From positions 620,001-684,000 of the forward strand of contig MJGA01000011.1 in NCBI GenBank assembly GCA_001910725.1: 64,000 nucleotides of DNA, written 5' to 3'. Made by a program: the position numbers and the translations under genes. Source of the stretch: Phanerodontia chrysosporium (lineage: Eukaryota; Basidiomycota; Agaricomycetes; Polyporales; Phanerochaetaceae). Positions 12,288-23,280 of the stretch are shown here, one piece after another. Numbering within the stretch: position 1 is the stretch's first letter; the number at the start of each line of letters is the position of its first letter. The notes below the pieces were generated by a model. That model was not told where the DNA came from, searched no databases, and saw nothing but the letters and a program-made list of their open reading frames with translations.

Positions 12288-14278
12288 GGTACAACGGCAG
12301 CCGAATTAGTCTTTTTTCCTCTTAGTGGGCGCACGCCTGCCGATGGTGGCAAGGAGACACGCCCCCGTTCCCGGCTTGAACGTCTCTTCCCGCGCGCGAG
12401 CGACTCAAATTGCCAGACAAAATCAGCGACAAAATCAAAGGTCTGTGCTGTGGCCAGCGCGCCTCCGCGTTGATACAGGGACACACACCACGCCGAGCAC
12501 ATCGATGGAAAGCAGGCGTCGAAGGGCTGGGTGCACCGTGCACCCTCGCGACCCCCCAGCACGCTGTCTCAGCCGCGCCATGCGAGGCGCAGTGCGGGCT
12601 GAGACAGCACCGCCCGCCCGTCAGCAGGGCCCCCTCTGCATGCCCTACGCAGCGCAAGAGCCTGGCTCGCGCGCGGCGGGGCCCATATCCAGCCAATCGG
12701 GGCTGGCGCCCACCTTCTCGCTCAGATGACCCATTGTCCCTCACTGCCGGTGGAACGTCGTCGAATGCGCCTCCCAGCGTGCCCAAAAATGGGCGGCGCG
12801 GCTGCTCCTGCCGCGGGGGCTTTGCCTGCTGGCTTGCTTCTGCACCGGGGCCTGCAGGCCGTAAATCGGCGCGGCGATACGGGAAGCGCAATATAACTTG
12901 CGTTTGTGCCTCAGCCTCGAATGGACAGACGGTGCGGTGCGCAAGAGGAGTGGTGCGGCGCACACCCCGCTTCATTGTCTTGCTCTTCTGGAAGTCTGGC
13001 ATAGTTGCGGGCCCGTCGTGCCGCGCGCATTGCAGCAGAGAGAGAGCCAGGTTGAAAACATGAAGCGCGGCATTTGTTTCCTGGGGGCGCGCACGGGGGA
13101 ACAACGCAGAAACCAGTGGCACCTTCTGCGCCGCCTGCGCACGACGTGCGAGTGAGACCGGCTCCATTGCAGGCGCAGACCCTGGCCGTGGCGATTAATG
13201 GAAGTTCTGCGCGCTGCTGCACGTCCTGTGCCCCGGGCTGGCGTGCACGGAATGCAGATAGAAAACCGCGCAGAGAGGGCCGTGCCCAGATTGCGCGACA
13301 CGGGTGTGCGCGCGATAGTTGAGATGGGGGCCCAATCGATATTGATATGAGTCCAAGACAGGAACAGGAAATACCCAGAGCCAAGGCCCGTGTCCCGCTC
13401 GCCCAAATGGAGCAGCAGCAGGAGTAGTAGCTGGGGCTGTGCGCGCAGACCGGGTGGTGTGTGTGCTATCTTCGCGACGCATCGCAGCACCCGACACACA
13501 ACACACATCGACATCGGACGTTCTGTTCGCCTGCCGGGTCCCGCTGCAGAACTGGCCCTGCCAGCGAAGCTCGGGGCGTCGCCCTGCCGAAGGGGGTGCC
13601 TGCGCACGCGTAAGGGCGTCGGGCCGTGCAGAGGGTGCTCACCAGGCAGGCAACGCAGGCAGATGTGGGGCGCGAGGTCGGCTGGTGGGCGGCCGGCCGT
13701 GCAGCCTCGCTGGGGGCACGTACGGCTGGCAGCGCAAGGGCCGTCTCGCGCTGGCGCACTGTGTAGATGCCTTGTTGATCATGTACACAAAGCGTCAGCG
13801 CAGACAGGCGGGCACAAGAGTCCATTGCAAGAGGAGGGTGGGGTGTGTAGGGCCCATGGGGTGCAGGAGGAAAGTCTGCCACGCAGGCGACGGCGGCGCG
13901 GCGTCTGTGCGGCTGATGGCGGGACGCCACAAACACCGGACGCCGACGCTGACGCGCTGACGGACGCCGGGCACCCAGCGGCGTCCATGCCGTATCGCCT
14001 TTGCCCGTGCAGGCACCTAGACTTGCTGATACCGGACTGGAATCGTGAGTGCAAATGGGTGCTCATCTTGCTTGCAGCTCGCCATCAGAACTGACCGGGA
14101 CCCTCAGAATCCCCGGTCACCCGAATCGTCCTCAAGAATCCCCTCTATTGGTATATACTTTTACAATTCCCGGTATATGTGCGATCTAGACCTCCAGCTA
14201 GAACTTTTGACTCATGCGTGCAACCAGGAACGCGCATTCGCACACGCCATTTTACAGTGTACAGCCGCGGCGAGGAGC

Positions 14279-15734
14279 TCACTGGCAGACGACGGACCAG
14301 TCCTCGAACTGCTCGTGGCCCCACTGGATGTTCGTGAGCTTCGTGTACACCGCGCGCGCGAGCGGGCCCATCTGGCCGTCGTGCTTGGGCAGCTCGAGGT
14401 CGTCCTTGCCCTCGAGCCCGATACGCCCGACGGACGCGACGACGACAGCCGTGCCGACCGTGAACGCCTCGAGCAGGCGGCCTTCCGCGGCCCACTGCGC
14501 GACGTCCGTCGTCGTCACCGTGCGCTCCTCGACGTGGATCTTCTCCGCAATGCCCTCCAGCGTCGTCGACGTGCCGTGCGCCCGCAGCAGGCGGATGACG
14601 GAGTCGCGTGTGACGCCGGGAAGGATGAGGCCGTCGTTCGGGGAGTGAAGACGTCGATGTCTGTGTGCAACACGTCAGATATCGCTCATATACCATGCAC
14701 ATACCTTGTATACTCACCGCCATCCTCACGCTTCAGCGCGACAAAGAAGTTCATGGCACCTGCCTCCGTGATCTTGTCGCCGATGCACCAGAGGACCTGG
14801 TCGTAGCCGCGCTTCGCGGCCTCCGCCTGGGGCATGAACGTCGGCGCGTAGTTGCCCGCGAGCTTGTAGCCGCCAGTGCCGCCGGGCCAGGAGCGGACGT
14901 GTTCGGACACCGCCATCAAGGACAGCATGCGCGACACGCGGAAGAAGGGGCCTGTCGGGCAGCAGACGACGTACAGGATCGCGTGGTCCGACGGCGCGAC
15001 ACCGAGCGCTGCACGTGTGGGTCAGTCATGGGATGGCGCGGGAAGCGGCGATGACGCAGGTGCTCACAGGGCCGTGTGCCAATGATCGTGGGGCGCACGT
15101 ACAGGCTGTGGCCCGGCGCGGTGGGGATCCAGCGCTGCTCGACCAGCACGAGCTTCTGGATCAGCTTGAGCAGCTCGTCCGTGTCGAAGCTGGGCAGCGC
15201 GACGCGGTCGCGCGACCGCCGCATCCGCGCCATGTTCATGTCCGGACGGAACAGGCGCGGCTTGCCGTCAGGGCCAATGTACGCCTGAGAAGAGTCGCGT
15301 TCAGGATGGGCTGTGGCAGATAAGAGGTGGGAATGGCGCACCTTCATACCCTCGAACAAGTTGGTAGAGTACTGGAAGCACGAGCTCACGGGGTCGAGAA
15401 CGAAGGGCCCGTAGGGCTTGATCTCGGGGTCAGACCAGCCAGTGACAGGGTGGTATGTCGACACCATCATATGGTCGGTCATATGCTGTTCAAAGATTTA
15501 GTGGCAATCTTCGGTGCTGGAGTAGTGAACACACCTTGCCGAAGACCAAGTCCTCCGAGGCCGGTATAGGCTTCAGTGACTCGCTCAGAGTGATCTTCAG
15601 CTTCGAGGCCTGTGCAGGGTCGAGTCATGAGCACAGTACTGAATGCAGAGGATGTGGAGCGAACGTACATCGAGGGGAGCTGGCTTCTGCTCAGCGTGGA
15701 CGGCGTGTCCATTGCCCTCACTTCCGTTGGCCAT
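14279..15734 (-). CDS. BCAT: Branched-chain amino-acid aminotransferase (fold-type IV PLP enzyme)
   Basis: The enzyme catalyses reversible transamination of leucine, isoleucine and valine with 2-oxoglutarate. Six exons: 15734-15669, 15609-15535, 15485-15342, 15284-15068, 15008-14718, 14660-14279. Family blocks include GPFVLDPVSSCFQYSTNLFE, RPDMNMARMRRSRDRVALP, LYVRPTIIGT, RSWPGGTGGYKLAGNYAPT (containing the PLP lysine), QVLWCIGDKITEAGAMNFFV, LPGVTRDSVIRL and QFEDWSVV. The N-terminus (MANGSEGNGHAVHAEQKP) lacks an amphipathic basic presequence, so a cytosolic form like yeast Bat2 is more likely than a mitochondrial one. One base appears to be missing in the last exon. A run of four Cs (14640-14643 on the complement) must be five for DVFTP to continue as PNDGLILPG. 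With that repair the reading is complete to TGA. It is divergent from the GPALPP gene. Confidence 0.93.
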
Positions 15735-16229
15735 ATCGTAAAGCAGTGACGAGTATAGGGAAGGACAGCGAGGAACGAGTAGATGGTGGTATGGGCGTGA
15801 GTCGGACTTCATTGTGAGCCTGCAATTTATTTGGTGACTCCGCAACAAAATTTCAGGCTCGAGTGCCGGCGGGAGAGCGATCGAGTAATGATGTTCCGTC
15901 CCACGGAGATCAGCACCGACTCGCGCGAGCTTCGAGCTGTAGACAGAGATGCAGCGACTGCTCCTCTCCGCCACGACCCACTGCAACGACAGAGGAGCCG
16001 ATACAAGATGCGTGTCGGTGAAACAGCGTCGAAGCAGTCGCAAATGCAGAGCACCCCACGTCGGCGTTGTCTGCGGTCCCAGACGTCGATGACACAACCA
16101 GTCAATCTAATCATATCTCCCTCCGCCAAGCAGAGATCTAATCTAATCTGAAAGCTAGGAACCGCGCAATTAGCAGGCGCTTACACGTCTTGCTCTCAAC
16201 TCCCAGCCTGTCTCTTGCACTCTTTAGTC
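15735..16229. promoter_or_regulatory. Divergent intergenic region between BCAT and the GPALPP gene
   Basis: The 495 bp between two outward-facing start codons must hold both promoters. Open frames of about 100 codons occur here but have no coding character. No recognisable binding site was identified. Confidence 0.45.
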
Positions 16230-17363
16230 ATGATAGGGCCAGATATTCCAGCACACCTCCTGCAGAACAGGTCTACGACGCCAGAGGACGAACAGGAGGA
16301 GGCGGGGCCATCGCAGCCGCCGTCATCCATCGGTCCTGTGATCCCTCCGGAGCTTCAGAGCCGTGACCGTACCCCGCAGGCTAACAACAATGAGGACGAC
16401 GAGGACGAGGACGACTATGTTCCGGAGCTGCCTCCTGACCTGGCCGCAGCACGCGCCAGCCAGGATCTTGGCGGCAAGCGCGTGCAGGGCCCTTCGTTCC
16501 CTGGCGCCGCGCCCCGAGCGCACTACGACGACGATTCCGATGAGGACGTCGGCCCCATGCCGCTTCCCGCGGGGGTGTACGTGGAGGAGAAGGACGGGGT
16601 GGCTGAATTCCTGGAGAAGGAGGAACGGAGAAGGAAGCAGATTGAGGTGCGTCATTCCATGCGTTGCTCCCGTGCCCATTTCGAACTCGTGAAGTATGAC
16701 TTGGGTTCTCATGTCGTCTAGGAAGCATCGAAACCAAAAACATTGCAACGCGAGGAATGGATGTTGAAGCCTCCGTCGTCATCGGACCTACTTGCATGTA
16801 TGTGCCTTTTGAATGCTTACCGGGAACAGACGTAACATTGCACGAGCAGCTATCGACCCTACGAAGTTGACAAAACCTCGTCAATTTGCTCGTACGTCGG
16901 CGCCGTCACGCGACGTCGACAACTCTCTATGGACGGAGACTCCGGCAGAACGGCAAGCACGGCTGGCTGACGAGGTGTCTGGAAAGCGCCGCCGGGCGGT
17001 CAATGCTGACCCGGACATGACGGAAGAGAAGGCACTCGAGGCGCGAAAGCGTGCGCGATACGAGGAGGAGATACGCAAGGGTGTGGAGCAACACACGGTC
17101 AGTAGCAGCGTGTACCTGCACGATTGGTGTGGCTCACAGAATTACAGAAAAGAGCCCGCGGAGCTGCTCTGCTCGACCAACATGCTGAGAAGACCAAGAC
17201 CGAGAAGAAGAAAGACGACGAGCCACCTGCCTTCTGGGACCACAGCAGAGACATGGCCTTGGGCGGCAGACTCATGGACGACAGCACGAGGAACAAGTTC
17301 ATCAACGATGCCCGAGGTCTGTCGGACAGGTTTGGGTCGGGAAAGAGTGGCAGTTTCCTATAG
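16230..17363 (+). CDS. GPALPP motif-containing protein (DUF3752)
   Basis: Four exons (16230-16646, 16722-16797, 16850-17097, 17148-17363) give 318 residues. The protein opens with MIGPDIPAHL and repeats the signature as SIGPVIPPEL and VGPMPLPAGV, matching the I/V-G-P-x-x-P motifs that give GPALPP1 its name. The C-terminal DUF3752 part includes REEWMLKPPSS, LASIDPTKLTKPRQFAR, DNSLWTETPAERQARLADEV and DHSRDMALGGRLMDDSTR. It is acidic and low in complexity between the motifs and basic or coiled near the C-terminus, with no membrane segment. Family members are nuclear proteins of unclear role, often linked to splicing. I took the ATG at 16230 because it places the first GP motif at residue 3 and there is no upstream in-frame ATG. 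Splice phases all agree. Confidence 0.9.
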
Positions 17364-17774
17364 TGTAGCTCTCACAGCGTCTTCGGAACGTCGGCTCTTC
17401 GTCGCAGCGTAATACATAGCAGCGAGTAATGGCATGTGCAGTAACTGTAGGTTGTAATATGAACATTGTGTTATTGGACATAGTCGCTGTCCCCTAGGTC
17501 GTACGAGCTCGGCAAGCTTCGCGCTACATTATTCTCGTGTTACTTGGCTCGCACTGATTCCGAGCTGTTTCCTTTCACTCCCCAACCAGTAGCTCATGCA
17601 CGCCGAACGTGCACCATGCAGCGACTAACTGACGGAGGTCGGGTTCCGGGATCGAGAAACCCGGAATCACGACCATGAGACTCGGCGCCGACCATATAAT
17701 GCCCGTCACGCGCAGATGGCACTCCTATCCCCACGGCCTCTCCAAAACCGACTATCAGTTGAACATCCCGGACG
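17364..17774. other. Intergenic stretch before the SDR gene
   Basis: It holds the 3' UTR of the GPALPP gene and the promoter of the SDR gene. I see no further gene or repeat. Confidence 0.5.
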
Positions 17775-18940
17775 ATGGCTGCGCAACGTCTCTCGCAGGT
17801 ATCCGGTCACCTCTCTGGCAACTACCCAAGAGGTCTCCTGAAAGATGAGGTCGCCATCATAACTGGTATGTCGTCACCGCTCATCCGGAGGTTCCGGACG
17901 CGAGCTGACCAACTCTTGCAGGTGCGGGACAGGTATGCATTCTATCAGTAGCAACTGGGATACGCGTTCATCTTCGGCTTGTAGGGTATTGGACGCAGTG
18001 CTGCTATCCTCTTCGCTAAGGAAGGCGCGAAGGTTGTGGTCGCTGAGTACGTCATGCGGGCTTCAGTTCGCGTAGTATGATAGCTTACGATCTTCGTGCA
18101 GCCTCGAGGAGAAGAAGGCCCAGGAGGTCGTAGACGAGATCAAGGCACAGGGCGGCGAGGCCATTGCCATTGGCGGCGACGTCGCTGCGGACGACTTCCC
18201 ACAACGCGTTCTCGACGCGACCATTAAGTATGTTCGCCCTGAGCGGTGTATTGGCAATGTTCTAATGAGTGTGCGATAGGAAGTATGGCAAGCTCAACCA
18301 CATAGTTAACAACGCGGGCTTCACGTTCGACCGCATGTTGCATACGACTCCAGATGACGCTTGGGACATCATCCAGAAGGTCCACGTCCGTGCACCATTC
18401 CGTCTTATTCGCGCTGCCGCACCATACATGCGTGTAAAAGTCGGTCTCTGCCATTCGAGCAGTTAGTGATGTCTGTGCTAACCGTCTTACGTACAGGGTG
18501 ACCAGAAGGAGAATCGGTCCATCATCAACGTGTCCTCGACGACTGGTCTGCACGGGAACGTCGGCCAGGCGAACTATGCAGCAGCCAAGTCGGCTGTCAT
18601 CGGCCTCACGAAGACAATCTGCAAGGAATGGGGTCCCTTCGGCGTGCGGGCAAACACCGTGGCGTATGGCTATGTTATGACGCGTCTCACTCAGGCGAAG
18701 GAGGCTGGCGCGACCATCGAGATCGAGGGCAAGAAGGTCGCCCTCGGCATCCCCGGCGGTCGCTCGTCGGTCACGAACACGAACCAGCAGGGAGGTGGTT
18801 CGAGTGCGGCGCCTGGCATTCCGCTGGGACGCGGTGCTACACCTGATGAGGCGGCGGCAGCTATGCTTTTCCTCGCGTCCCCGCTGGCGTCGTTTGTCTC
18901 GGGACACACTCTTGAGGTTACTGGAGGTGCAGGTATCTAG
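17775..18940 (+). CDS. FabG-like short-chain dehydrogenase/reductase with an 11-nt microexon
   Basis: Six exons (17775-17865, 17922-17932, 17985-18046, 18102-18227, 18280-18439, 18497-18940) give 297 residues. This is a classical SDR with a Rossmann fold. The nucleotide-binding motif TGAGQGIG is built across three exons, with an 11-nt exon supplying AGQ. NNAG follows, then the catalytic Ser in INVSSTTG and YxxxK in ANYAAAKSAV. It ends with LASPLASFVSGHTLEVTGG. It is closest in style to 3-oxoacyl-ACP reductases (FabG) and related fungal reductases. An insert near residues 240-265 is rich in Gly, Ser and Asn (GGRSSVTNTNQQGGGSS). There is no clear targeting signal. The true substrate cannot be read from sequence, since this family includes fatty-acid, quinone and polyol reductases. 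Confidence 0.92.
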
Positions 18941-19147
18941 GCATGTAGTCACATCTTGTATTATTCGGAATGCGGAAACCTTGCCATTATTACGGATCGT
19001 TGGGTTGAACCAACGCGGTCGAAGGATGGCATGGAGCTATTGAAGGCCATAGAGCGTTGCCACAGGGTGACTAAATGCGAAACGACGTGAATTCAGCGAC
19101 TCGGCCGACTTCAGTTCGGTGACGGTGATCAGCTGGGGTGTTGGGAT

Positions 19148-19167
19148 CACTCGAACCGGTTCGAGTG
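19148..19167. promoter_or_regulatory. Perfect 20-bp palindrome upstream of CHS7
   Basis: CACTCGAACCGGTTCGAGTG is its own reverse complement over all 20 bases. It lies 216 bp before the CHS7 start codon, in the 442-bp gap after the SDR gene. Its size and symmetry fit the binding site of a dimeric regulator. The factor is unknown. Confidence 0.6.
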
Positions 19168-19382
19168 CCCAAACGCGGCGAGCTGTGTCCCCACTGTGAC
19201 GCCCGTCGCCAACGCCCCTCCAGCTTTCTCTCCGACGTCGTGCACGACGACAAGCACGCACCCTGCGGCGCCCTCACGACCAGCCCGGCCCACAACCGCC
19301 GTCTATTCTCCTCTTCTGGCTCTGATCTGACACTGTCTGTCATTGTCGCTTCCGCTCGTTCATACCTTTTTCTCCAGCCATC

Positions 19383-20671
19383 ATGGGCATCCAGTTTGGC
19401 AACTTCGACAGTATATGCCAGACCGCTGCGCTCGTCATCTGCCCGCTCGTAGGCCCTGACCGAGGCATCGAGCCTTCGTGCTACAGCAGGAATGTGGAGA
19501 TCTCTGGCACTCTCATCTTCCAGCCCTGTGAGTCGTGTCCTCCTTCCGTACATCGGTCTTGACGTCCTCATCCACCCATGAAGCAACATGTTTCGTTCAT
19601 ATTGTTGCCATTATTATGACCGCTATCATGATCTTCCACATACGAAGCAAGTACACGGCGATCGGTGAGTGGGAGCAGATTGTCGGAGCTGCAGCACGCT
19701 CTGAGGATATATGCAGGTCGGAAGGAAATCATCATGTTCTTCTACCTCTACGCCATCATCGAACTTCTCGCCATCTTCCTTGACTCCAACGTTATTCCCA
19801 CGGCGAACGTCAGCTATCCGGTGAGTTACAGAGTCTTGAAGCTCACTATATACAGCAGTCAGCTAATTTTGCGTACGAAGTGGTTCGCAGCCGTGTATAC
19901 AGGGCTCGTCGCGGCAGCTTACGCCTGTCTTCTCATCAACGGCTTTGTAGGATTCCAATTCTTTGAGGATGGGACGCCAGCATCGCTTTGGGTGCGTCCC
20001 TCTGTTCACAATTCTTTGGGGAGACTCACCCAATATTTGCGCTGTAGTCCCTCCGGATATCTTGCCTCGTTGTCTTCGGTGTCAGCTTCTTTGTCGCCAT
20101 CGCTACCTTCAAGGAGTTTGCGGGCTTCAAGTATGCGAAGCCGCTTGCCCTGTGGATCATCTATATCCTGTGGCCACTCATCTGCGCTGTCATCTACATC
20201 GTGTCGCAACTCGTCCTCGTTTTCCGTACTCTGGAAGACCGCTGGCCTATCGGTGACATCGTCTTCGGTACCGCCTTCTTCACCATTGCCCAGGTGATCA
20301 TGTTCGCGTTCAGCGTGACCATCTGCGACGCCATCAAGCACTATATCGACGGCCTCTTCTTCTTCACGCTTTGCATGCTCTTGAGCGTCATGATGGTTTA
20401 CAAGTACTGGGACAGTATCACGGTAAGCATTATACATCTCGCTTCATCCGTGCGGACATTAATCGCTACCATATAGCGCGAAGACCTGGAGTTCTCTGTC
20501 GGTTCGAAGGCTACCGTATGGGAGGTCAAGGACCCTCTTCTCGCCGGCGCAGAGGAGCAGTACGAGGACACGGCCAGCGGATACCACGGACCAGGCAGCC
20601 TTGTTGGTGGCGTTAGCGGTGGCCAGCTGTACCAGGGCGGAGGAGGATACCCACCTTCCGAAAGATATTGA
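19383..20671 (+). CDS. CHS7: Chitin synthase export chaperone CHS7
   Basis: Six exons (19383-19527, 19584-19664, 19717-19820, 19881-19991, 20048-20422, 20477-20671) give 336 residues with all phases consistent. In yeast, Chs7 is an ER membrane chaperone required for chitin synthase III (Chs3) to leave the ER. The protein starts [20 protein letters not shown], the conserved luminal N-terminus with the C-P-L-V-G-P block. About seven hydrophobic spans follow, including [73 protein letters not shown] and [20 protein letters not shown]. The cytosolic tail is Gly/Ser-rich and ends [10 protein letters not shown]. Length and topology match the family. Confidence 0.95.
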
Positions 20672-20971
20672 CCATTTAGTGCCACGGACACTTAGATTTA
20701 CCCCTTGCAATACCGTATGTTATCTAGCTGTGGACTCGCTACGGTTAATGCACGTTCAGACTTTGTATAGCCGGAACACTATTCCCTTCAATATATGTAC
20801 AACAGACATATTTTTATCACACGTCTCAGGCGACTTCGTCGCGGGATGGTGACATCTGAGTGTAGGGACCGGAGAGACTCTCCGGAGCGCTAGTAGCTAA
20901 AGACGTGACTCCAATCGTATACCCTTTTGTAACTTACTCTCATCTGCCTCCACCTTTCCCGCTTTGCGAGA

Positions 20972-22213
20972 ATGTTGGCCTACGACATTGCTGGCTATGC
21001 GGCTAATGCGCTGAACTCCCTGAGCACAGAGGAAGTTGAATTTCTGCGCGACCTGCCGAAAGCAGAGCTGCACGCGCACCTGAACGGCTGTATCCCCATC
21101 TCGCTGCTGCAAAAGCTCGCTGCAGAAGCCGACCTCTCCTCGTCCGCCATCGGCTCCGCGGCAGTGCAGGCAGGCATTGCGCAGCTGCAGGCGGGCGTCG
21201 AGCTCAACGAGATCCACGATTTCTTCGGGCTCTTCCCCGCGATCTACGCGCTGACCGCGACGCCGGCGACGCTCGCGGCGGCCGCGCGCGCGGTGCTCGC
21301 GCAGTTTCTCGAGCCGGACCCGGTCGCGCCGCGCGCGCAGCCCCAGGCGGCGTACCTCGAGCTCCGCACGACGCCGCGCGCGACACCCGCGATGTCGCGC
21401 CGCGCGTACCTCGAGGCCGTCCTCGCTGAGGTCGAGCGGTACCCGCCCGCACGCGCGGCGCTCATCGTGAGCCTCGACCGCCGCATGGAGGCGGCCGCCG
21501 CGGAGGAGGTCGTTGCGCTGGCTGTGCAGCTCAGGAAGGAGGGCCGCCGTGTCGTCGGCGTCGACCTCTGTGGGGACCCTCTCGTGAGTGTGCCTGTCCT
21601 GCTCTTGTGTTCGGGCGTAGTGTGCCACCGACTGCGCTCTGCCAGGCGGGGAATATGGCCGACTTCGAAGGGCACTTTAGAACGGCGAAGGAGGCGGGCT
21701 TGGGGTCACGTTGCATATCGCGGAGGTATGTGCTGGTTATCTCTATCTCATTTGGGTGTTGTCGACTACCGCGTAGACCCCGGAAAACACGCATGAAGAT
21801 ACCCTGAAGTTGCTGTCCTTCCAGCCCGACCGCCTGGGACACGCAACATTCCTCGACGCCGAGGCACGCGCCGCAGTATTCTCGAACAACGCCTGCGTGG
21901 AAATCTGCCTGTCGTCGAATCTCCTCTGCAAGACCGCGAACAGCCTCGAAGAGCATCACATCCGACACTACCTCGAGGCGAACCACCCGATTGCGATTTG
22001 TGTATGTTTGCGTTGTTTTTGTATCTGAGACCCCGGCTGACGGGGCCATGGCAGACGGATGACACCTTGCCGTTCCGGAACAACCTGCTCGGCGAGTACG
22101 CACTGCTCCTGGCAAAGGCCCCTCTGGGTCTGGGTTTGACCCGGGCGGAGGTCGAGCGTGTAGCGCAGATGAGCATGGCCTCGCGCTTCGCTTCGCTAGG
22201 GGATAGTTCCTAA
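20972..22213 (+). CDS. ADAL: Adenosine deaminase-like protein (ADAL/MAPDA type), one frame break
   Basis: Four exons (20972-21583, 21646-21725, 21777-22001, 22055-22213) would encode 358 residues. ADAL enzymes hydrolyse N6-methyl-AMP to IMP, clearing modified nucleotides from RNA turnover. The zinc motif KAELHAHLNG is near residue 30. Substrate and metal blocks follow: VDLCGDPL, VTLHIAE, DRLGHATFLD, VEICLSSNLLCKT and the aspartate block ICTDDTLPF. The length is usual for the family. In exon 2 the frame breaks at a G run (21702-21705): GLG must gain one G for VTLHIAE to be read. Everything after that, including two introns, is open and conserved, so recent mutation or, more likely, a consensus error explains it. 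The N-terminal half is unusually Ala-rich. Confidence 0.85.
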
Positions 22214-23280
22214 GTCGTCAGTCGTTTCTACCTACCCGTGCTATTGTTACAGGTAGATGTTGAGAATGATAACCCCGCTCGTTCTGTTTTAGATGTACCG
22301 TATACATCAATATTCCATATAACGGAATGAACTACAACTTTACTCTACCGGCTTCGTGCAACGGTCTACATAACCCCGTGAGGAACCATGCAAGTAAAAT
22401 GTCAAGGATGGCCGCAGTGGAAAAGAAGTATGAGGTAACCCGAGGAGTCACGGGTGTTCGCACTGTGATCCGCCTCCTCTTCCAGCTCTATCTGGTGTTG
22501 CAAAGTACTGTCATGATTTAGCAATAGGCTTCGAATCTTCTCGCCTGCGGTCAAACGTTAAAGTAGCAAGGCTCTATCACCTGTCCGTGGCGGCCGGGTG
22601 CGCTCCAATGTAAGTCGTACCTCCGATGCCTCACATTATGTGTCGGAGCATTATGTACGTCACCCAGAGGCGCACGTTTCTCTTGTTTTCTGATGTTGCG
22701 CATGCAGCGTTCGTGGATGTGGCTGTCGCTCATCTGTTCTCCAGCTGCTCCGGAAATGCATGCTCTCTTTCCCCGTGCTTCGCGAAGCTTGTGTGGGCTG
22801 TATGTCAACCGCCTCAGTCACCCCTGATGTGGCGATGTTGCAATCACAGTCTAGGGCGAACTCTCGGATGGCCATTTCGCTCGTTTCTACGTGCTTATTT
22901 TCCTGATACATAGTGACATTTCATACCCGTGCGTGCACTGGGCTTTGCACGCTGGATGCCTCGAGCGTCAGCCCGCAGCTTCGTTTCCCAATGTCTACTC
23001 ACGGGCCCGCAGGCTCGACGAGAAAAGAAAGGCTACATGGCTTTGTGGTGAGAGCCCTGAATATCAAGGGCATACCGAGCTGCTAGCACCACTTACGGCC
23101 AGACACGTTTGCCGCAAAATAACACTCCGCCTGAACAGGGTAATACCCTATGGCAAAGGCGGAGGTGGAGGCTGGTGCGATGAGACGCTTGCAGAAAGAA
23201 TAAAAGGCTCGTATCCAGAACCCGAGGCCTCCAGAGCCAGGTCTCCTCTGAACCCTTCGCTCACTGCACCAGACTTCACC
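22214..23280. other. Gene-free stretch before the first LysM gene
   Basis: About 1.07 kb without a supportable gene. Short open frames carry no recognisable motif. The right end holds the promoter of the LysM gene, with a TATA-like AATAAAAGG near 23199. Confidence 0.5.
23199..23206 (+). promoter_or_regulatory. TATA-like box of the first LysM gene
   Basis: ATAAAAGG lies about 75 nt before the start codon at 23281. The second LysM gene has TATAAAAG at 32765-32772 in the same relative place. Confidence 0.5.

Larger units (their letters stand above)
9164..14278. other. Long GC-rich gene-free region upstream of the cyclin gene
   Basis: About 5.1 kb lies between the cyclin start and the 3' end of the BCAT gene. 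The first 300 bp carry purine-rich (G/A) tracts and likely hold the cyclin promoter and 5' UTR. From about 9.5 to 14.1 kb the DNA is GC-rich and not depleted of CpG. It has long overlapping open frames in most frames on both strands, including 533 codons on minus at 10961-12562. Translations are Arg/Ala/Pro-rich with no domain, and I support no gene here. Confidence 0.55.

Noticed and set aside
10961..12562. 533-codon minus-strand open frame in the GC-rich island
   Set aside because: It overlaps open frames of similar length in other frames and on the plus strand (11433-12473), and its translation has no recognisable pattern.
19148..19167. GGTTCGAGT inside the palindrome as a possible tRNA B box
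   Set aside because: The match comes from the palindrome itself, and no tRNA-like arms surround it.
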